Source of the DNA: Hymenolepis diminuta
Lineage: Eukaryota; Platyhelminthes; Cestoda; Cyclophyllidea; Hymenolepididae
Reading direction: 5' to 3'
NCBI GenBank assembly: GCA_900708905.1
Contig: CAADRB010000026.1
Coordinates: 1,591,185 to 1,655,184, forward strand
Length of the DNA stretch: 64,000 nt
The translations under genes and the position numbers were made by a program. The notes beneath the pieces were generated by a model. The model was not told where the DNA came from. It saw only the letters and a list, made by a program, of their open reading frames with translations, and did not search any database. The stretch's first letter is position 1, and each line of letters opens with the position of its first letter. Positions 52,401 to 63,003 of this stretch are shown here, one piece after another.

Positions 52401-55400
52401 ATAGGACTTTTTTATAGCTCAGCTTTACTCACAAAATTTGTTTGATTCCCTATTCCTTATCCTTTATAGGATTAACTGTTAACCGATTTCATTTGCTTTG
52501 TATTTTTTGTCATGCTGCGGATTAAACGCATTACTGAATGTGGAACAAAATTATATACGATGACCAACTATTTAAAATTGCTGAGTAGGCCTCCAATAAT
52601 TATGAAATAGTCCCTTTATAACCGTAAATGTTCAGATGAGTCATTGCTGCCATTTTAGAACAACGCATTCCCAACTACCTGATATTATCTTATATCCGGA
52701 AAGATAACACCCTTTGATAATAAAAGTGCAAATATTAGTACTACTGTTTATTAAAAGGTAGTTAAAGTTATTCGCAATTCACCTCGGTGATTGAATCCGC
52801 ACGCGGCGCAACTCGCTTTTCTTTTTTTGAATGCTACTGCTATCAGAGCGTCCAATGTCAATGTTATCTTCAATTAGTTCTAGCCGCGTTGCGATACCCC
52901 ATTCATCCGAACTTTTGCTAAACGAAGAGCTATCTCCATGGTAACCACCATTTATATTGAATGTGGTAACTTCTCCAGCATCTAAAATATGCAAATTTGA
53001 TTGCTTAGGGCTAGTGCATATATGGAAAGGTAATAGCCAACAAACCTCATTTCATTCTTTTACAGCACTTAAGAACATAAACATAACATAAATACTTGCT
53101 ACCAGTATCTATTTTTTGTCCATTGATTCGTGACGTAAAATGATAATACATGGATCTTGTTACCACATTCGCCAAATATGTTTTGATTATACTCAGGAGA
53201 AGATTTGAAAGCAACAAACAAAATTTTCCCGGATATGTTTCTAACTCCTAGGTGTTTTCAAACATACTAGCTCTTAGCGACTGTTGCAACTCGCTCTGAA
53301 TTTAATAGAATAGTTTTATTGTATTTTCTTTCAAGCACTTCAATTCTTTTCAAGTCTCTTTTGGATATTCAATTAAATGTCGATTAAATGATTCGAGACA
53401 GTATGACCAACAATGAAACTAAATTGACAAGTCTGTTAACAGGTACTGTTTATTGTAGACTTAATCTTTCCATGAACCTGGAACTCGAATCATTTAAACA
53501 TTAGACATAAAAATTGAACTGTATTTCGTATCAGAATATAAATAAATCCATACTACCGAAATTTCAATAGAAATTATGATTGCCCTGGCTTCATCTTCTG
53601 TTTCTTCTCCAATTCACACCTCCTGAATCCATTTGTTGTTTACCAGATTAATTTACTTTCCATTATTCAATTACGTCTATACCCCGTTTTATTAATTCCA
53701 CATCGTGCACACACGTAATTTCATTACGATCATTGACTCATCACTAATTGTATAAGGGATGATTGTATCTCTTGTCATTTGAAGGCAAGGGGTGTGGCAG
53801 TTTTACTGGTCTCACTCATTTGAAGATCATTTAACATGCTTCTAAAAAGGGAGTACTCTGAGTTCGAATTTATCCTTCTTTTCAAATATCATAGGTTAAT
53901 TTAGTAATGACATGTAAAATGCAAACGTTTGCGCGAAAATTACAGTTTTTGTTCTAATGCAGAAACCAAATTTTTTTTTGAAATATTTAAATAATTTTAA
54001 TCGCTTCAACCGTCAGAATGTTGTCATTTTTTAAATATCAACTGGTCATTTCCATTCTACCTGAATGGAATGTTCTGAATTTAAAGTTGGAAAAAATTTG
54101 GCATTTTTTCTCCTCCTTACAAAGTTTTAAATATTCTGGTTAGACATTCTGGGAAAGGAGTATTGTAAAGGTTAATTCAGATATTTTATCCAATACTTTC
54201 ACTAAACATTGTATTAATTTACTTACCATGATCACAGTTTGATTCGCTAATTTTGAGTTTGAATGGCTCTTGCGGGGAGGCTATAGGAGTAAGTAGATTT
54301 TCGGTTGCTTTACAATAGGCCGCCGAGTCTTCTGCTATCCATACCTTAAAAGGGAATGATTTATATCTCAATACCTTTTCAATTTTTTTAACATAAAACT
54401 AGACCGCAATCGTAAAATTTATAGGTACTTCCTAATATTTCACTTTACCTTATAAGAATAATTAAGAGGCTCATTATATTCAAAACTATTTATAAATTTA
54501 AAAATGATTGTATATCATGATAACAACTTTATTATATGAATAGCTATGAAGACGAAGCCATCGCTGTTTTTTTCATCTATCCTGTCTAAACTGACTGACA
54601 AATTAGAGTCAAATAAATTTTCCTACCACTTATCTTCGATGATGATGAGAGGATATGAGAACAGCATGTGGGATGCAGGATGAAACTGCACTACACAAGC
54701 CAAAAATAGTGCCTGAGCCTACCTTCCAGGAGCATATTTGTTACGGTAGTGAAAAATGACTTAAATTGCAGAGTCAATACTTTTTCTCGGGATGAACAGC
54801 CATGCCAATTTGCCTACCTCTAGTATCAGTTTGTGAGCGTATTCCGATCTTGTCATCTTAACATCGAGTTTGAACAAAACTTCATCAATCCAACGATGGG
54901 TTGACATCCAGCCGTCAATTATATGATTGACCTGCATGGTCTATAAAACTTTTGTTATGTTAATAATCTTGGAATCTCTAAGTAAAGAGTAAGTCTGAGT
55001 GTATACCTCAGAACTGGCAACCGTATTCTATATTTGGCATTTTTTATTCATGTCAACTACTACGCCTATCATGAGACATCAAATTGCGTTGCTTTTGTGG
55101 TTTTTACTATGCAATCAAAGAATGGAACGATTCCATCATTGAAATTCCATAAGTGCGAATAGCATTGAGATATGTTGGATAACTTCATGTATTGTTGAAA
55201 TTAAAAGTTAATCAATATAAATGTCCAAGTATTTAATATTTAAATAAAAACGAATTTGATTCAATCATGCAACTGACTTTTTTACATTCAAATATCCAAT
55301 GTTTCAACTTTCTTACTAGCAGTTGCACCATTTGAACCTACCGGTTGGCTCTGATGATGTCGAATGATGGAGATGAGATTATGCATCCACTCAGTTTCGT

Positions 55401-58400
55401 CAAATTGTTCATATGATGAACTAAAGAGGGGCACGGAATCCGTAATGAGATGCGCGATAGTCACTCGCAGATCTGCGATTTCGGCCCAGAGTCGACGACT
55501 CGCGTCACGAATACTAAAACTACCTCTTGGACAACGTGGTCGATACATCTCCATTACTGTGCGGATCTGTTGAGCACTTGTAGCAGTTATCAGTAGCACA
55601 ATCGGTGCTATTCCGTTAGAGATAAGACCCTCAATTGCTCCTGGCCGAAGATTCAGCACTGGGTGCTTGCCTCGCTCCATCAACATCTGATTTATAGAAA
55701 GTGCTTATTATGCTTATTAAAAGCACAAAAGTGTTGAAGAAAAATAAAATTTATTGTCTTGCTAAAATATTTTTATTTGTAATATTATCCGAATCAGTAA
55801 GTGTGTGACTTAAAATTTTAATCACGATTCTAGAAGTTCTATATTTTTAAATAAAATTACATTATTCCCACTTCCCTTAAGAAGGTCTGTTCTTCAAAAC
55901 TCACAGTAGGAAAACCAGCCTGAAGCCTCTCTGATGAGAAATTCACATAGTGTCACCCCCCTCTTAATCATTACGTTAAGTCATTTTGTTCATTTTATGA
56001 TTACCGGATCCGCAATTTGAATTTGTAAATGATTACCGAATAAAAGGCAGTACAGTCAACTTAAAATATATAAAGGGTAAGCTCAGTCCTAATAAATCCG
56101 CTTACTTAAAGGGCGAATAAAGCATTCGAATTGGACAATAGGAAGTATGGCTTTCAAGTCCAAGTAATTTGAAGAAAGATCTCCAAACTCTGGAACTGTT
56201 TTCTAGCTTTGACATGAAATATTTTCTTCTGAAATTTATATTCATGGAAAAATGTACTCTCCATTTCACTGAGCAGCCTTAATTCTAGAAAAATTGCATG
56301 AAATTACACATCTGGTAACTCAAAGTCAAGAAGGATGGTCACTTGGTCAATTTCTTCTTTACGCTTTTGTTTATCCGGCAGGTAGATCTTCAACAGAACA
56401 ACACTTATCAGTGCCCAAATATTATCAGTATCAATACCGTATAGTACATCTCAACTTACTCTGACCATTTTAGGCACCTAAACTGGCAAGCGAAACTTTA
56501 AATACTTGTCAGATAAGAAAGATCTCAAATATTACTTTAAATCCCAAGCTTTTAAATGTATTTGGGCAATTTCTTGCCATTATAATATTTAAAATTTTTA
56601 AAATCATAACTTGGAGTATTCCACCGCGCACTTTTCATGAATAATTTGTACTTTATTGTAAGTGCACTTTTTCTTTTCTTTAAGCGATCTGCGTATTTTT
56701 GGTCATCCGTATTTAGAAAAGCGGCGACTAAGTGGGTTTCCTCTCAGTCCCAAACAGATAATCTATTTATAATAAAATTTTATGCTTTAGCTTTAAATGC
56801 ACTGAAAGAGTGAAGCGGGTGAAGATTGATCTTCTGTTTTATAAATTTTAGCCCACGACCTAAATTGCGGTCATTAACAGATTGGAGCAATTTAAACATA
56901 TTTACTTATAAAGTGTTTAAAATTATATTTGATTAAATTGCATTTGAGGGCACACAACTAGAAGCAAATTGTGCCAAGTCCGTTGAAAGTAACAAACTGA
57001 CTCGATCATATAATTGCGTCATCAATCCTTGATCTACATTTACCAGACACATTGTCTTATTTCATTGACTTCATATCAAATATATTAGCAAAATGTTTAA
57101 GCAATTAGATTCAAAAGCCATCGATATTGTTCGGGAGATCGATCATGGACGTTACCTGATGAGGCAAATTCAAAACCTTATCCTTCTTTCTTGCTCATAC
57201 CCCAAATAAGTTTGCATATTTATTGAGGCCAAGTCTTTTTCATTACAAATGGCCAGATAATTGAACGGAAATATATATTGCTCTCCCTATTGCATTTATT
57301 AAAAAAGAATCTTATCAGGAGAAATTTAAGGATCGTTTAAGTTGAATTAATTTAAAGATTACTGAGTGATCAGTTTATTTCACTAACAATCTTTTAAAAC
57401 AAAAAATCCCTTCTTTTTAATAACCATGTAGTCTATCAAAACAGTGAACGTTAACTGAGTGTTAGACTGAAATATCAAAATGATTACTATCAGTAAAATC
57501 TGTCATTTACCCGCTTGAGATCAGACGCGGCTATCTTTACCGAGGAAAAAATCATCTGTGCAGCCAATGGGGTAAAATGGGGTGAAGCCAATCATCGTAA
57601 GTTGACCTAACAGGACGCATTTGCCATAACCATCGATGTTCGTCTAGTTCCTGCAATCTGTGTGTTTTCAACTTTAATAAGCTATTTAAAACTGCGTTCC
57701 CTCCAAATCTTTTTTCTAAATCAGGTTAGAGCATGATTGATGATTCTATTCTATTCTCTTCTGAAGAGAGATTTTCAACTTAAAATGTCCAACGCCGTTC
57801 TTCCTATTGGAACAAATCGTTTTAAAGCAAATACTATTTGATTATTTTACCTGGATAGCACTAAGGCGGATAACTCCTGGACTTGATGAACAGAGAGAAT
57901 AAGCGAAGATATCATCTGGTTGCGGTGGTGTTCCAGATATTGGTGGTACCTCAAAACGTGGTTCTCCTTCGGTGTCTTCAATTGTAGAGACCTCTTCCAC
58001 TAACAAACGCATTGCCTTATCTGCAAGAGGTCCGTAAATAATAACCGGTCGGGGATATGGATAACTGTCCAGCTGGACAACTCGGAGGTAGAGTCTTGAT
58101 TCGTCGGTAACACGCTAAAGAAGTAGAAAAATTAATGTTTCGATCAGTAATGTTAGCATATTTTCAATTTTATTACACCGGCAGCTCAGCGATTAAAGTG
58201 CAAGTGCGTGGTCACGAGATCAACGCTTATTCAGTGATGCAAACCCCAAAACCCACACATGCCAGTTTTGGTTAGCAAGAGGATGACAGAACGTGGGCTT
58301 CTCATAGTTGCAACTCTTGGATCCTTTACTCTATTAAAGCCGAACGTTTTTTTGAACTTTCCTTATGAGACTTGGGAAGTTCTTTGCAAAGTTCTTGCAT

Positions 58401-61400
58401 TTTCTTGACAGGATATCAACCGGTTTGTTTTTAGGCAACATACGAAATGACTCGTGTTAACTTATCTTCTCGATAAGGCAGTTCGGAAAGTGAACCTATG
58501 AATTCGCATTTTATTTTCTGCCGATAGTGTATTAATGATCTTAAACAAAAATGCAATAATCCACGAGTTAGGATTGAATTTCAGTAATATTATGGTTAGT
58601 AATTCCGATCACAAACTGGAGGTCTGGGCCGTATCTAAATCAAAACTCTCATACGTTATAAAAGAGTAGCCGACGCTTAATGCGCTAGTTGATAAGGTAC
58701 AGGAAATTCTTGATTCCTTCAGCCTTTTGGTAATCTTGCTGATGGTGTGGGTGATGCTCACATAAGAGACTTTCTCCAACATTTAATATGGCAGTTCAAA
58801 ATTATCAGAGCGATATCTGGAATAAAAGTCCAGGCACGCTTCCGGCTTGAAGAATGTACTATCAGCAGTATAAATTGAGTGACTTTTAACTTTTCTGGAT
58901 GATAAGTGTCTACTGTGTCGCACAATGAGCGCAAACGTTCTTTTATCTGTAATCACTTAATTGAGTCTATCTGATCGAAGTGTCCAGTTTACATTCGGAC
59001 CAAATATATGGGTTAGATTAGGAGATACATGAGGTTTGATAGGATATCGACAAATGGCTCAAGAAAGCAAAGTCTGTGATTTGTTTAGGAATGGGCGGAG
59101 CATATCCCGCATTCACATTCAGAGTGGCCTGTCAGATTTGTCATTATGCTGGCAAACGCTGTTCTTGACATCTTGACTGTTAGTCTAGGCAAAACTGCTA
59201 TCTTTCAGGCTGTGGACCGATCTTCGATAATCAACTGTATGCTGAATATTTTTATTCTTTGCTAAATTATTTAGGTGTTTTGGAGGTAAATCCCAGCAGC
59301 CTTTTCCTTAACATATATTGGTTTTGAGTCAACTGCAGTATTGGCAATACTATAGCAGCGATGAGGCCTTATTCAAGTTGCAATTGAACTTTATATACGA
59401 TTTTGATATAGCTGTTACTGTAGGAGGTGGGCGTTAAAACTGAGAATTGCACTGTCACGTTAATCATTAACTTTTGTCATTCTTTTATAATTTTAATGAT
59501 TATCGTTTGCTTACCGGCGATGTTATTTGAGATTTCAGAAGCTGAACAGCTTTTTCATAACTTGGGATACTTCCGAGGCCTGATATATTAGGAGAAACTT
59601 TGCGAGCCTGATATGAAAAAATACATTATTCGGAATGTGTAAATTGCCAAGACTTATTTCTATCAAAGCTCCATATCTTACCAACCAAGAAGTGAAAGAT
59701 CCTGCCTGCAGACTATCCGTAACATGAAAAATATCACCAAGAGATACGGAAAGTGCAGAAATGGGCGTCGATGAATCGACTGATCGATTACCGTTAGCAT
59801 CCCCTACGTTCGGCTTGTAATTGAATGAGGCTCGAACGTAGAAATCATCTCCTGGCCCCAGTTTGTCATTTATAAAAGCCTCATATTTTGTGGGAGATGA
59901 TTTCAACTCTAGCCGTATTAGACGCTGTGATTTGAGAATCTTCGTGGCCGCTTCTGCCTTGGTTAGAGATTTGACGGATTCGTTATTTATCTAGTGATTA
60001 AATTTTACGTTATTCATGCATTTTGAAGCGCATTTATAGGGCAAAAATAAACCTTCGACCTAGGTTCATAAGAATCCCCTCCGCATAATTAAAATACGGA
60101 CCTTATTATGGAACATATTTATATAAATTACCCAGTAAATGTCTGCCAATTTACCTCAGTGATTTTAACGCAAATACTTACCTCTATCTACTTCAACAGA
60201 CTATTTAACTTGGAATCGTGCAACATTTGACACACTCATGCTCATTAGATACCCATAGCGACTTTTAATTGCCTTTTGTTATCAGAATATTATAAGTACT
60301 TAATAGTTATTCCTATTTATTCCGTATTAACATAATCGTTCTTGATTCCTAATAAGTGCTACAAACTAAATAGCTTTTAAAAATAGCTACAAGCCATAGA
60401 AATGAAAAACAACACGTGATCTTCTTAACGGTAGGTTTTACTTCAAACTTCTGTAGACAATGACCCTGAAATTTAGCACATTTTGATAAATATGCCAATT
60501 TTGTTAATAATTAACAATAAATTGTTAATATAATTTTTCTTGGGGGAAAATTATTCTTTATTATCACCAATATTGAAATTTTAACGGACTTCAAATTAGT
60601 TATCACTCCATTTTATTCCTTTAATGGTTTTCTTTCACTTCATTGCAATTCCCTCATTATTGCTGGTGAGTTAACCGTTCCGGATGTCGATATTATTAGG
60701 TGAGAGGATAAGTGGGTTTCTCTAGATATTAACTTTCTTCATTCCTATGATGATTTTTTCATCATTGACGTTGATGTCGCTAGTGGATATTTGTGAAATA
60801 TTCCCCATTTCCACTTCAAAATGGACTGGTGGTCACAGTTTGTGATTTACATTTAAATCACGTTGTATAAGACAGTCTAAATTTTTAGTAAATTGTGCTT
60901 TTAGCTGAATTATAGTCGTCAAATCCGCTGAAGCCAAACGTTCTCCAACGCTTATTTTGGGAAGACGAATATCATTCTGGAACCTCTGCAATGATTTCAA
61001 TCGAATATGTAAGCCTCTAGAGACGAGTATTAAATCCGTGATCTTTGAATTTGCAGGCTTTGTGTTACGCAGTTACGACCCCTTTGCTAGTTGTGAACAT
61101 GTGAGTAGATTACATGATTTTCCATTGGCCATCACTTAAATAACTTTTTATCATTACTTATTCAACTTCCACTGTACGCTTGATACTTATCAAAACGGCT
61201 CATTTATACCATTTGAACTTATTAAGCCGGAAAACATTCAGTATCAATGTTTTACTGCATTTTCCAGTTGTTCCCAACGATTAACTGAACAGAACTTACC
61301 GAGATTATTTCATCTCCTGGTTTTACTCCAGCATCTGCTGCCGGTGATTGCGAATTGACCTCAGATACAAAAATTCCCACAGCATTACCACCGATAATTC

Positions 61401-63003
61401 GCAGCCCCGTTCCAATCACTGGATGTTTCTGAATATTGACTACTCGTGTTTCAGTATTTCCATTCGATTCATCCCCACAATCATTGGATCTCTCATCATC
61501 TTCAATATTGAAAAAGTGTGGTGAAGTGCGTTTCTCAACGAGTTCAGCATCTGAATGGAATCCGCGATTTAGAGGTATTGTCTTGTGGCAATTGCAGACA
61601 TGGGCATGAGGAATACTAGCAGCAACACCTTGTCTCTGCATGAGACAGACAGGTCTGTAGAGTACCGGGGAATATTCCCGTGGGGAAGTAATTACATGAA
61701 GTGGTTCTAAATAACAAAATATTTAAATGAAAACCTTCCTAGACTGGCAGGAAACATGTCGTATCCAACATATATCAACTAACCAAACTTAAGCCAGAAA
61801 GAAATAATGTGCTCCAGATGTAAATCAACCCAGTTAAAACATGAATAAAATTTATTGAAAAATATGTTTGATCAAAGCCCACGAATAGTTCTACATCTTG
61901 AAAATCTGATTCACGTTCAATTCTTCTCCCGGGGCTTGATATTCGATGTTAAAAATGTGAAATTTCATTATTGTTAGGCATTATGGATTCTAAGACCTTT
62001 GCCATATTTAAAAATGGTATTCTATTCAAGAACTCCGGGTAGGTACATTTGGCTTCGACAGCTAATCAATACGATGAGATGTCAGGATTGGACTTGACTT
62101 ATGAGAAGCAAAGAAATAACTTCAGATACTCTTAAAATTTTAGCCATTAAATTGAGTGAACTAAATAGCAACCCCCAATTTAATTTTGCAACATAATTGA
62201 TTTGACGAATTTCTTCAATTTAGTCCAACCCGAATTGCATCACTGGCCTTGTAAGAAAGAAATTTTGAATGGATTCATCTAAAATCCTTTAACTTCATCT
62301 CAAGTCCATTTAGTTATAATGACTTTATACCTCTTTGGACAATTCTCAAAGTTAAAACCGTCGTTTGGTTAAACAAAACCAAAGCAGCAAATCGGGTGAA
62401 AGGTGTAGCATTGCACTCTCAATGTCGGAAAAATTTCTAACTGCCTTTGTGAAACGACGATTTGAGTATGATCGACTCCCCCCACCCCTCCCTCTCCCAA
62501 ATTATCGAGCGTGCCTCTTTTGCCCATTTAATCGTTTTAAATAGCACAATAAAAAATGATGTGATCGAATGCAAATAAGCGTTCTTTCTAGAGTTTTGCA
62601 TGTAGTTCTCAATACGTTTTAGAATAAATGAAGGAATCTTTCTACATAGACATATAATTATTCTCAGTGCTTGCGTGAAGTATATTAATGAACAAACAAT
62701 ACATGCCTTGCAGTTTGCAGCACTGATGTCCACAATAGGGCATATTTCCATAAACGGGAACCTGAAGAGTTTCTGGTGGTAAGGTAACATTTCTTTCCTC
62801 CCCTTCATGTTCAACTCGCATCAAAGTGACATCTGACTGTTCTCTTCGCATTAGGTACGCAGCGTCTATAAGACTCAAATGTGCAGCGTCAATACCGTTC
62901 AAGTTAACTACTCGATCACCGACTTTTACGCCTGCATTGTCTGCTTTTCCTCCAGGAGTCACGGATGTAATCACCAATTGACTTGAGAGTTCAACTCCTA
63001 GAC
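45978..63003 (-). CDS. TJP1: ZO-1/Polychaetoid-type MAGUK scaffold, 3' part (10 exons)
   Basis: Junction scaffold of the zonula occludens family, acting under the plasma membrane where its PDZ domains hold membrane proteins. Ten exons with matching phases (1,0,0,0,0,0,1,2,0) give about 955 residues. Domain order, counted from the first full codon in the window: PDZ2 (1-65), Cys/His-bearing linker (90-139), PDZ3 (about 190-265), SH3 (about 283-360), guanylate-kinase-like domain (about 369-571), short linker (572-740), and ZU5 (about 740-955) ending in LLIDHF. The order PDZ-PDZ-SH3-GUK-ZU5 and the LIDHF tail are specific to ZO proteins; other MAGUKs lack ZU5. The GUK P-loop is lost (VIIYGPLADKAM), as in known ZO proteins. 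PDZ1 and the start are beyond 64000. The GUK-ZU5 linker is far shorter than in vertebrate ZO-1. Confidence 0.93.
46500..50043 (-). other. Last intron of the ZO gene (3.5 kb)
   Basis: Splits the ZU5 domain between EIYLR and VYEGKN. No other exon was seen in it. Short open frames, such as the 69-codon + frame at 47753, have no support. Confidence 0.7.
50044..50359 (-). CDS. TJP1: ZO exon I: linker and ZU5 N half
   Basis: Acceptor TCTACTTTTAG, donor GTAAGT. A polar linker (RSVQTESPERTLEES) leads into ZU5: VVAETSGEFVPADGGKLKIP, then GVELSIPPGAIPDDG and EIYLR. The IPPGAIP core and QEIYxR strand are ZU5 hallmarks. Confidence 0.93.
52783..52981 (-). CDS. TJP1: ZO exon H: disordered linker
   Basis: Acceptor CATATTTTAG, donor GTGAAT. 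It enters in phase 1 and leaves in phase 2, both fitting the neighbours. It encodes a Ser- and charge-rich stretch (GDSSSFSKSSDEWG, then IQKKKSELRRVRIQSPR) with no recognisable domain. Support is the open frame, the splice phases and higher GC than the flanks. Confidence 0.8.
54227..54344 (-). CDS. TJP1: ZO exon G: end of GUK fold and linker
   Basis: Acceptor CCCTTTTAAG, donor GTAAGT. It encodes VWIAEDSAAYCKATENLL and TPIASPQEPFKLKISESNCD. The first residues close the guanylate-kinase fold as in other ZO proteins; the rest is non-conserved linker. Confidence 0.85.
55342..55686 (-). CDS. TJP1: ZO exon F: guanylate-kinase-like domain, C half
   Basis: Acceptor TATAAATCAG, donor GTAGGT after HHQSQP, 115 codons. 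It encodes MLMERGKHPVLNLRPGAIEG, APIVLLITATSAQQIRTVM and the final helix WMHNLISIIRHH. A second donor-like site at 55316 gives the wrong phase. Joining to the next exon gives QSQP|VWIAED, matching the ZO pattern QNQL|VWVSE. Confidence 0.92.
57851..58114 (-). CDS. TJP1: ZO exon E: guanylate-kinase-like domain, N half
   Basis: Acceptor TTCTTTAG, donor GTAAAA, 88 codons in phase 0. It encodes LYLRVVQL, then PRPVIIYGPLADKAMRLLVE, then SSSPGVIRLSAIQ. This matches the ZO pattern RPVTIFGPIAD...SGIIRLHTIKQ. The Walker A glycines and lysine are absent, so ATP binding is unlikely. Confidence 0.92.
58178..58330 (+). repeat. Possible tRNA-derived SINE remnant in ZO intron
   Basis: GGCAGCTCAGCGATTAAAGT resembles a tRNA A box, and GGTCACGAGATCAACGC just downstream resembles a T-arm/B box. 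It lies in the intron just upstream of exon E. The spacing is shorter than in a tRNA, so this is tentative. Confidence 0.3.
59515..59607 (-). CDS. TJP1: ZO exon D: SH3 end and hinge
   Basis: Acceptor CATATCAG, donor GTAAGC, 31 codons in phase 0. It encodes ARKVSPNISGLGSIPSYEKA and VQLLKSQ, which aligns with the ZO stretch that runs from the SH3 core into the GIIPNK...AEQL helix. Confidence 0.85.
59682..59990 (-). CDS. TJP1: ZO exon C: PDZ3 end and SH3 start
   Basis: Acceptor AATCACTAG, donor GTAAGA, phase 0 at both ends. It finishes PDZ3 (INNESVKSLTKAEAATKIL, then LIRLEL) and opens SH3 with DDFYVRASFNYKP, GDIFHVTDSL and the conserved SWL. A 20-residue insert, NVGDANGNRSVDSSTPISAL, lies in the RT loop. 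Confidence 0.92.
61300..61706 (-). CDS. TJP1: ZO exon B: linker and PDZ3 first part
   Basis: Acceptor TTGTTATTTAG, donor GTAAGT. It encodes a roughly 90-residue linker with HAHVCNCHK, then PDZ3 from GTGLRIIGGNAVGIFVSEV through SPAADAGVKPGDEIIS. GNAVGIFVSEV closely matches the GNDVGIFVAGV signature of ZO PDZ3. Confidence 0.92.
62707..63003 (-). CDS. TJP1: ZO exon A: PDZ2
   Basis: Acceptor CTTTGTAG precedes a codon split after its first base. The exon encodes LGVELSSQLVITSVTPGGKA (carboxylate-binding loop LGVEL) and VKVGDRVVNLNG, then SLIDAAYLMRREQSDVTLM, closest to ZO PDZ2. The 3' boundary is inferred: the only site giving the phase needed by the next exon is a GC donor (CAAG|GCATGT) at 62707/62706. 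Reading on past it reaches a stop at 62642. Confidence 0.85.

Noticed and set aside
55288..55341. Extension of ZO exon F to the stop at 55288, or use of the donor-like site at 55316
   Set aside because: Both break the phase to the next exon; the donor at 55341 gives the conserved VW junction.
58620..59350. Possible decayed retrotransposon coding region in the ZO intron
   Set aside because: GC is somewhat higher than its surroundings, but no reverse transcriptase or other motif could be read in any frame.
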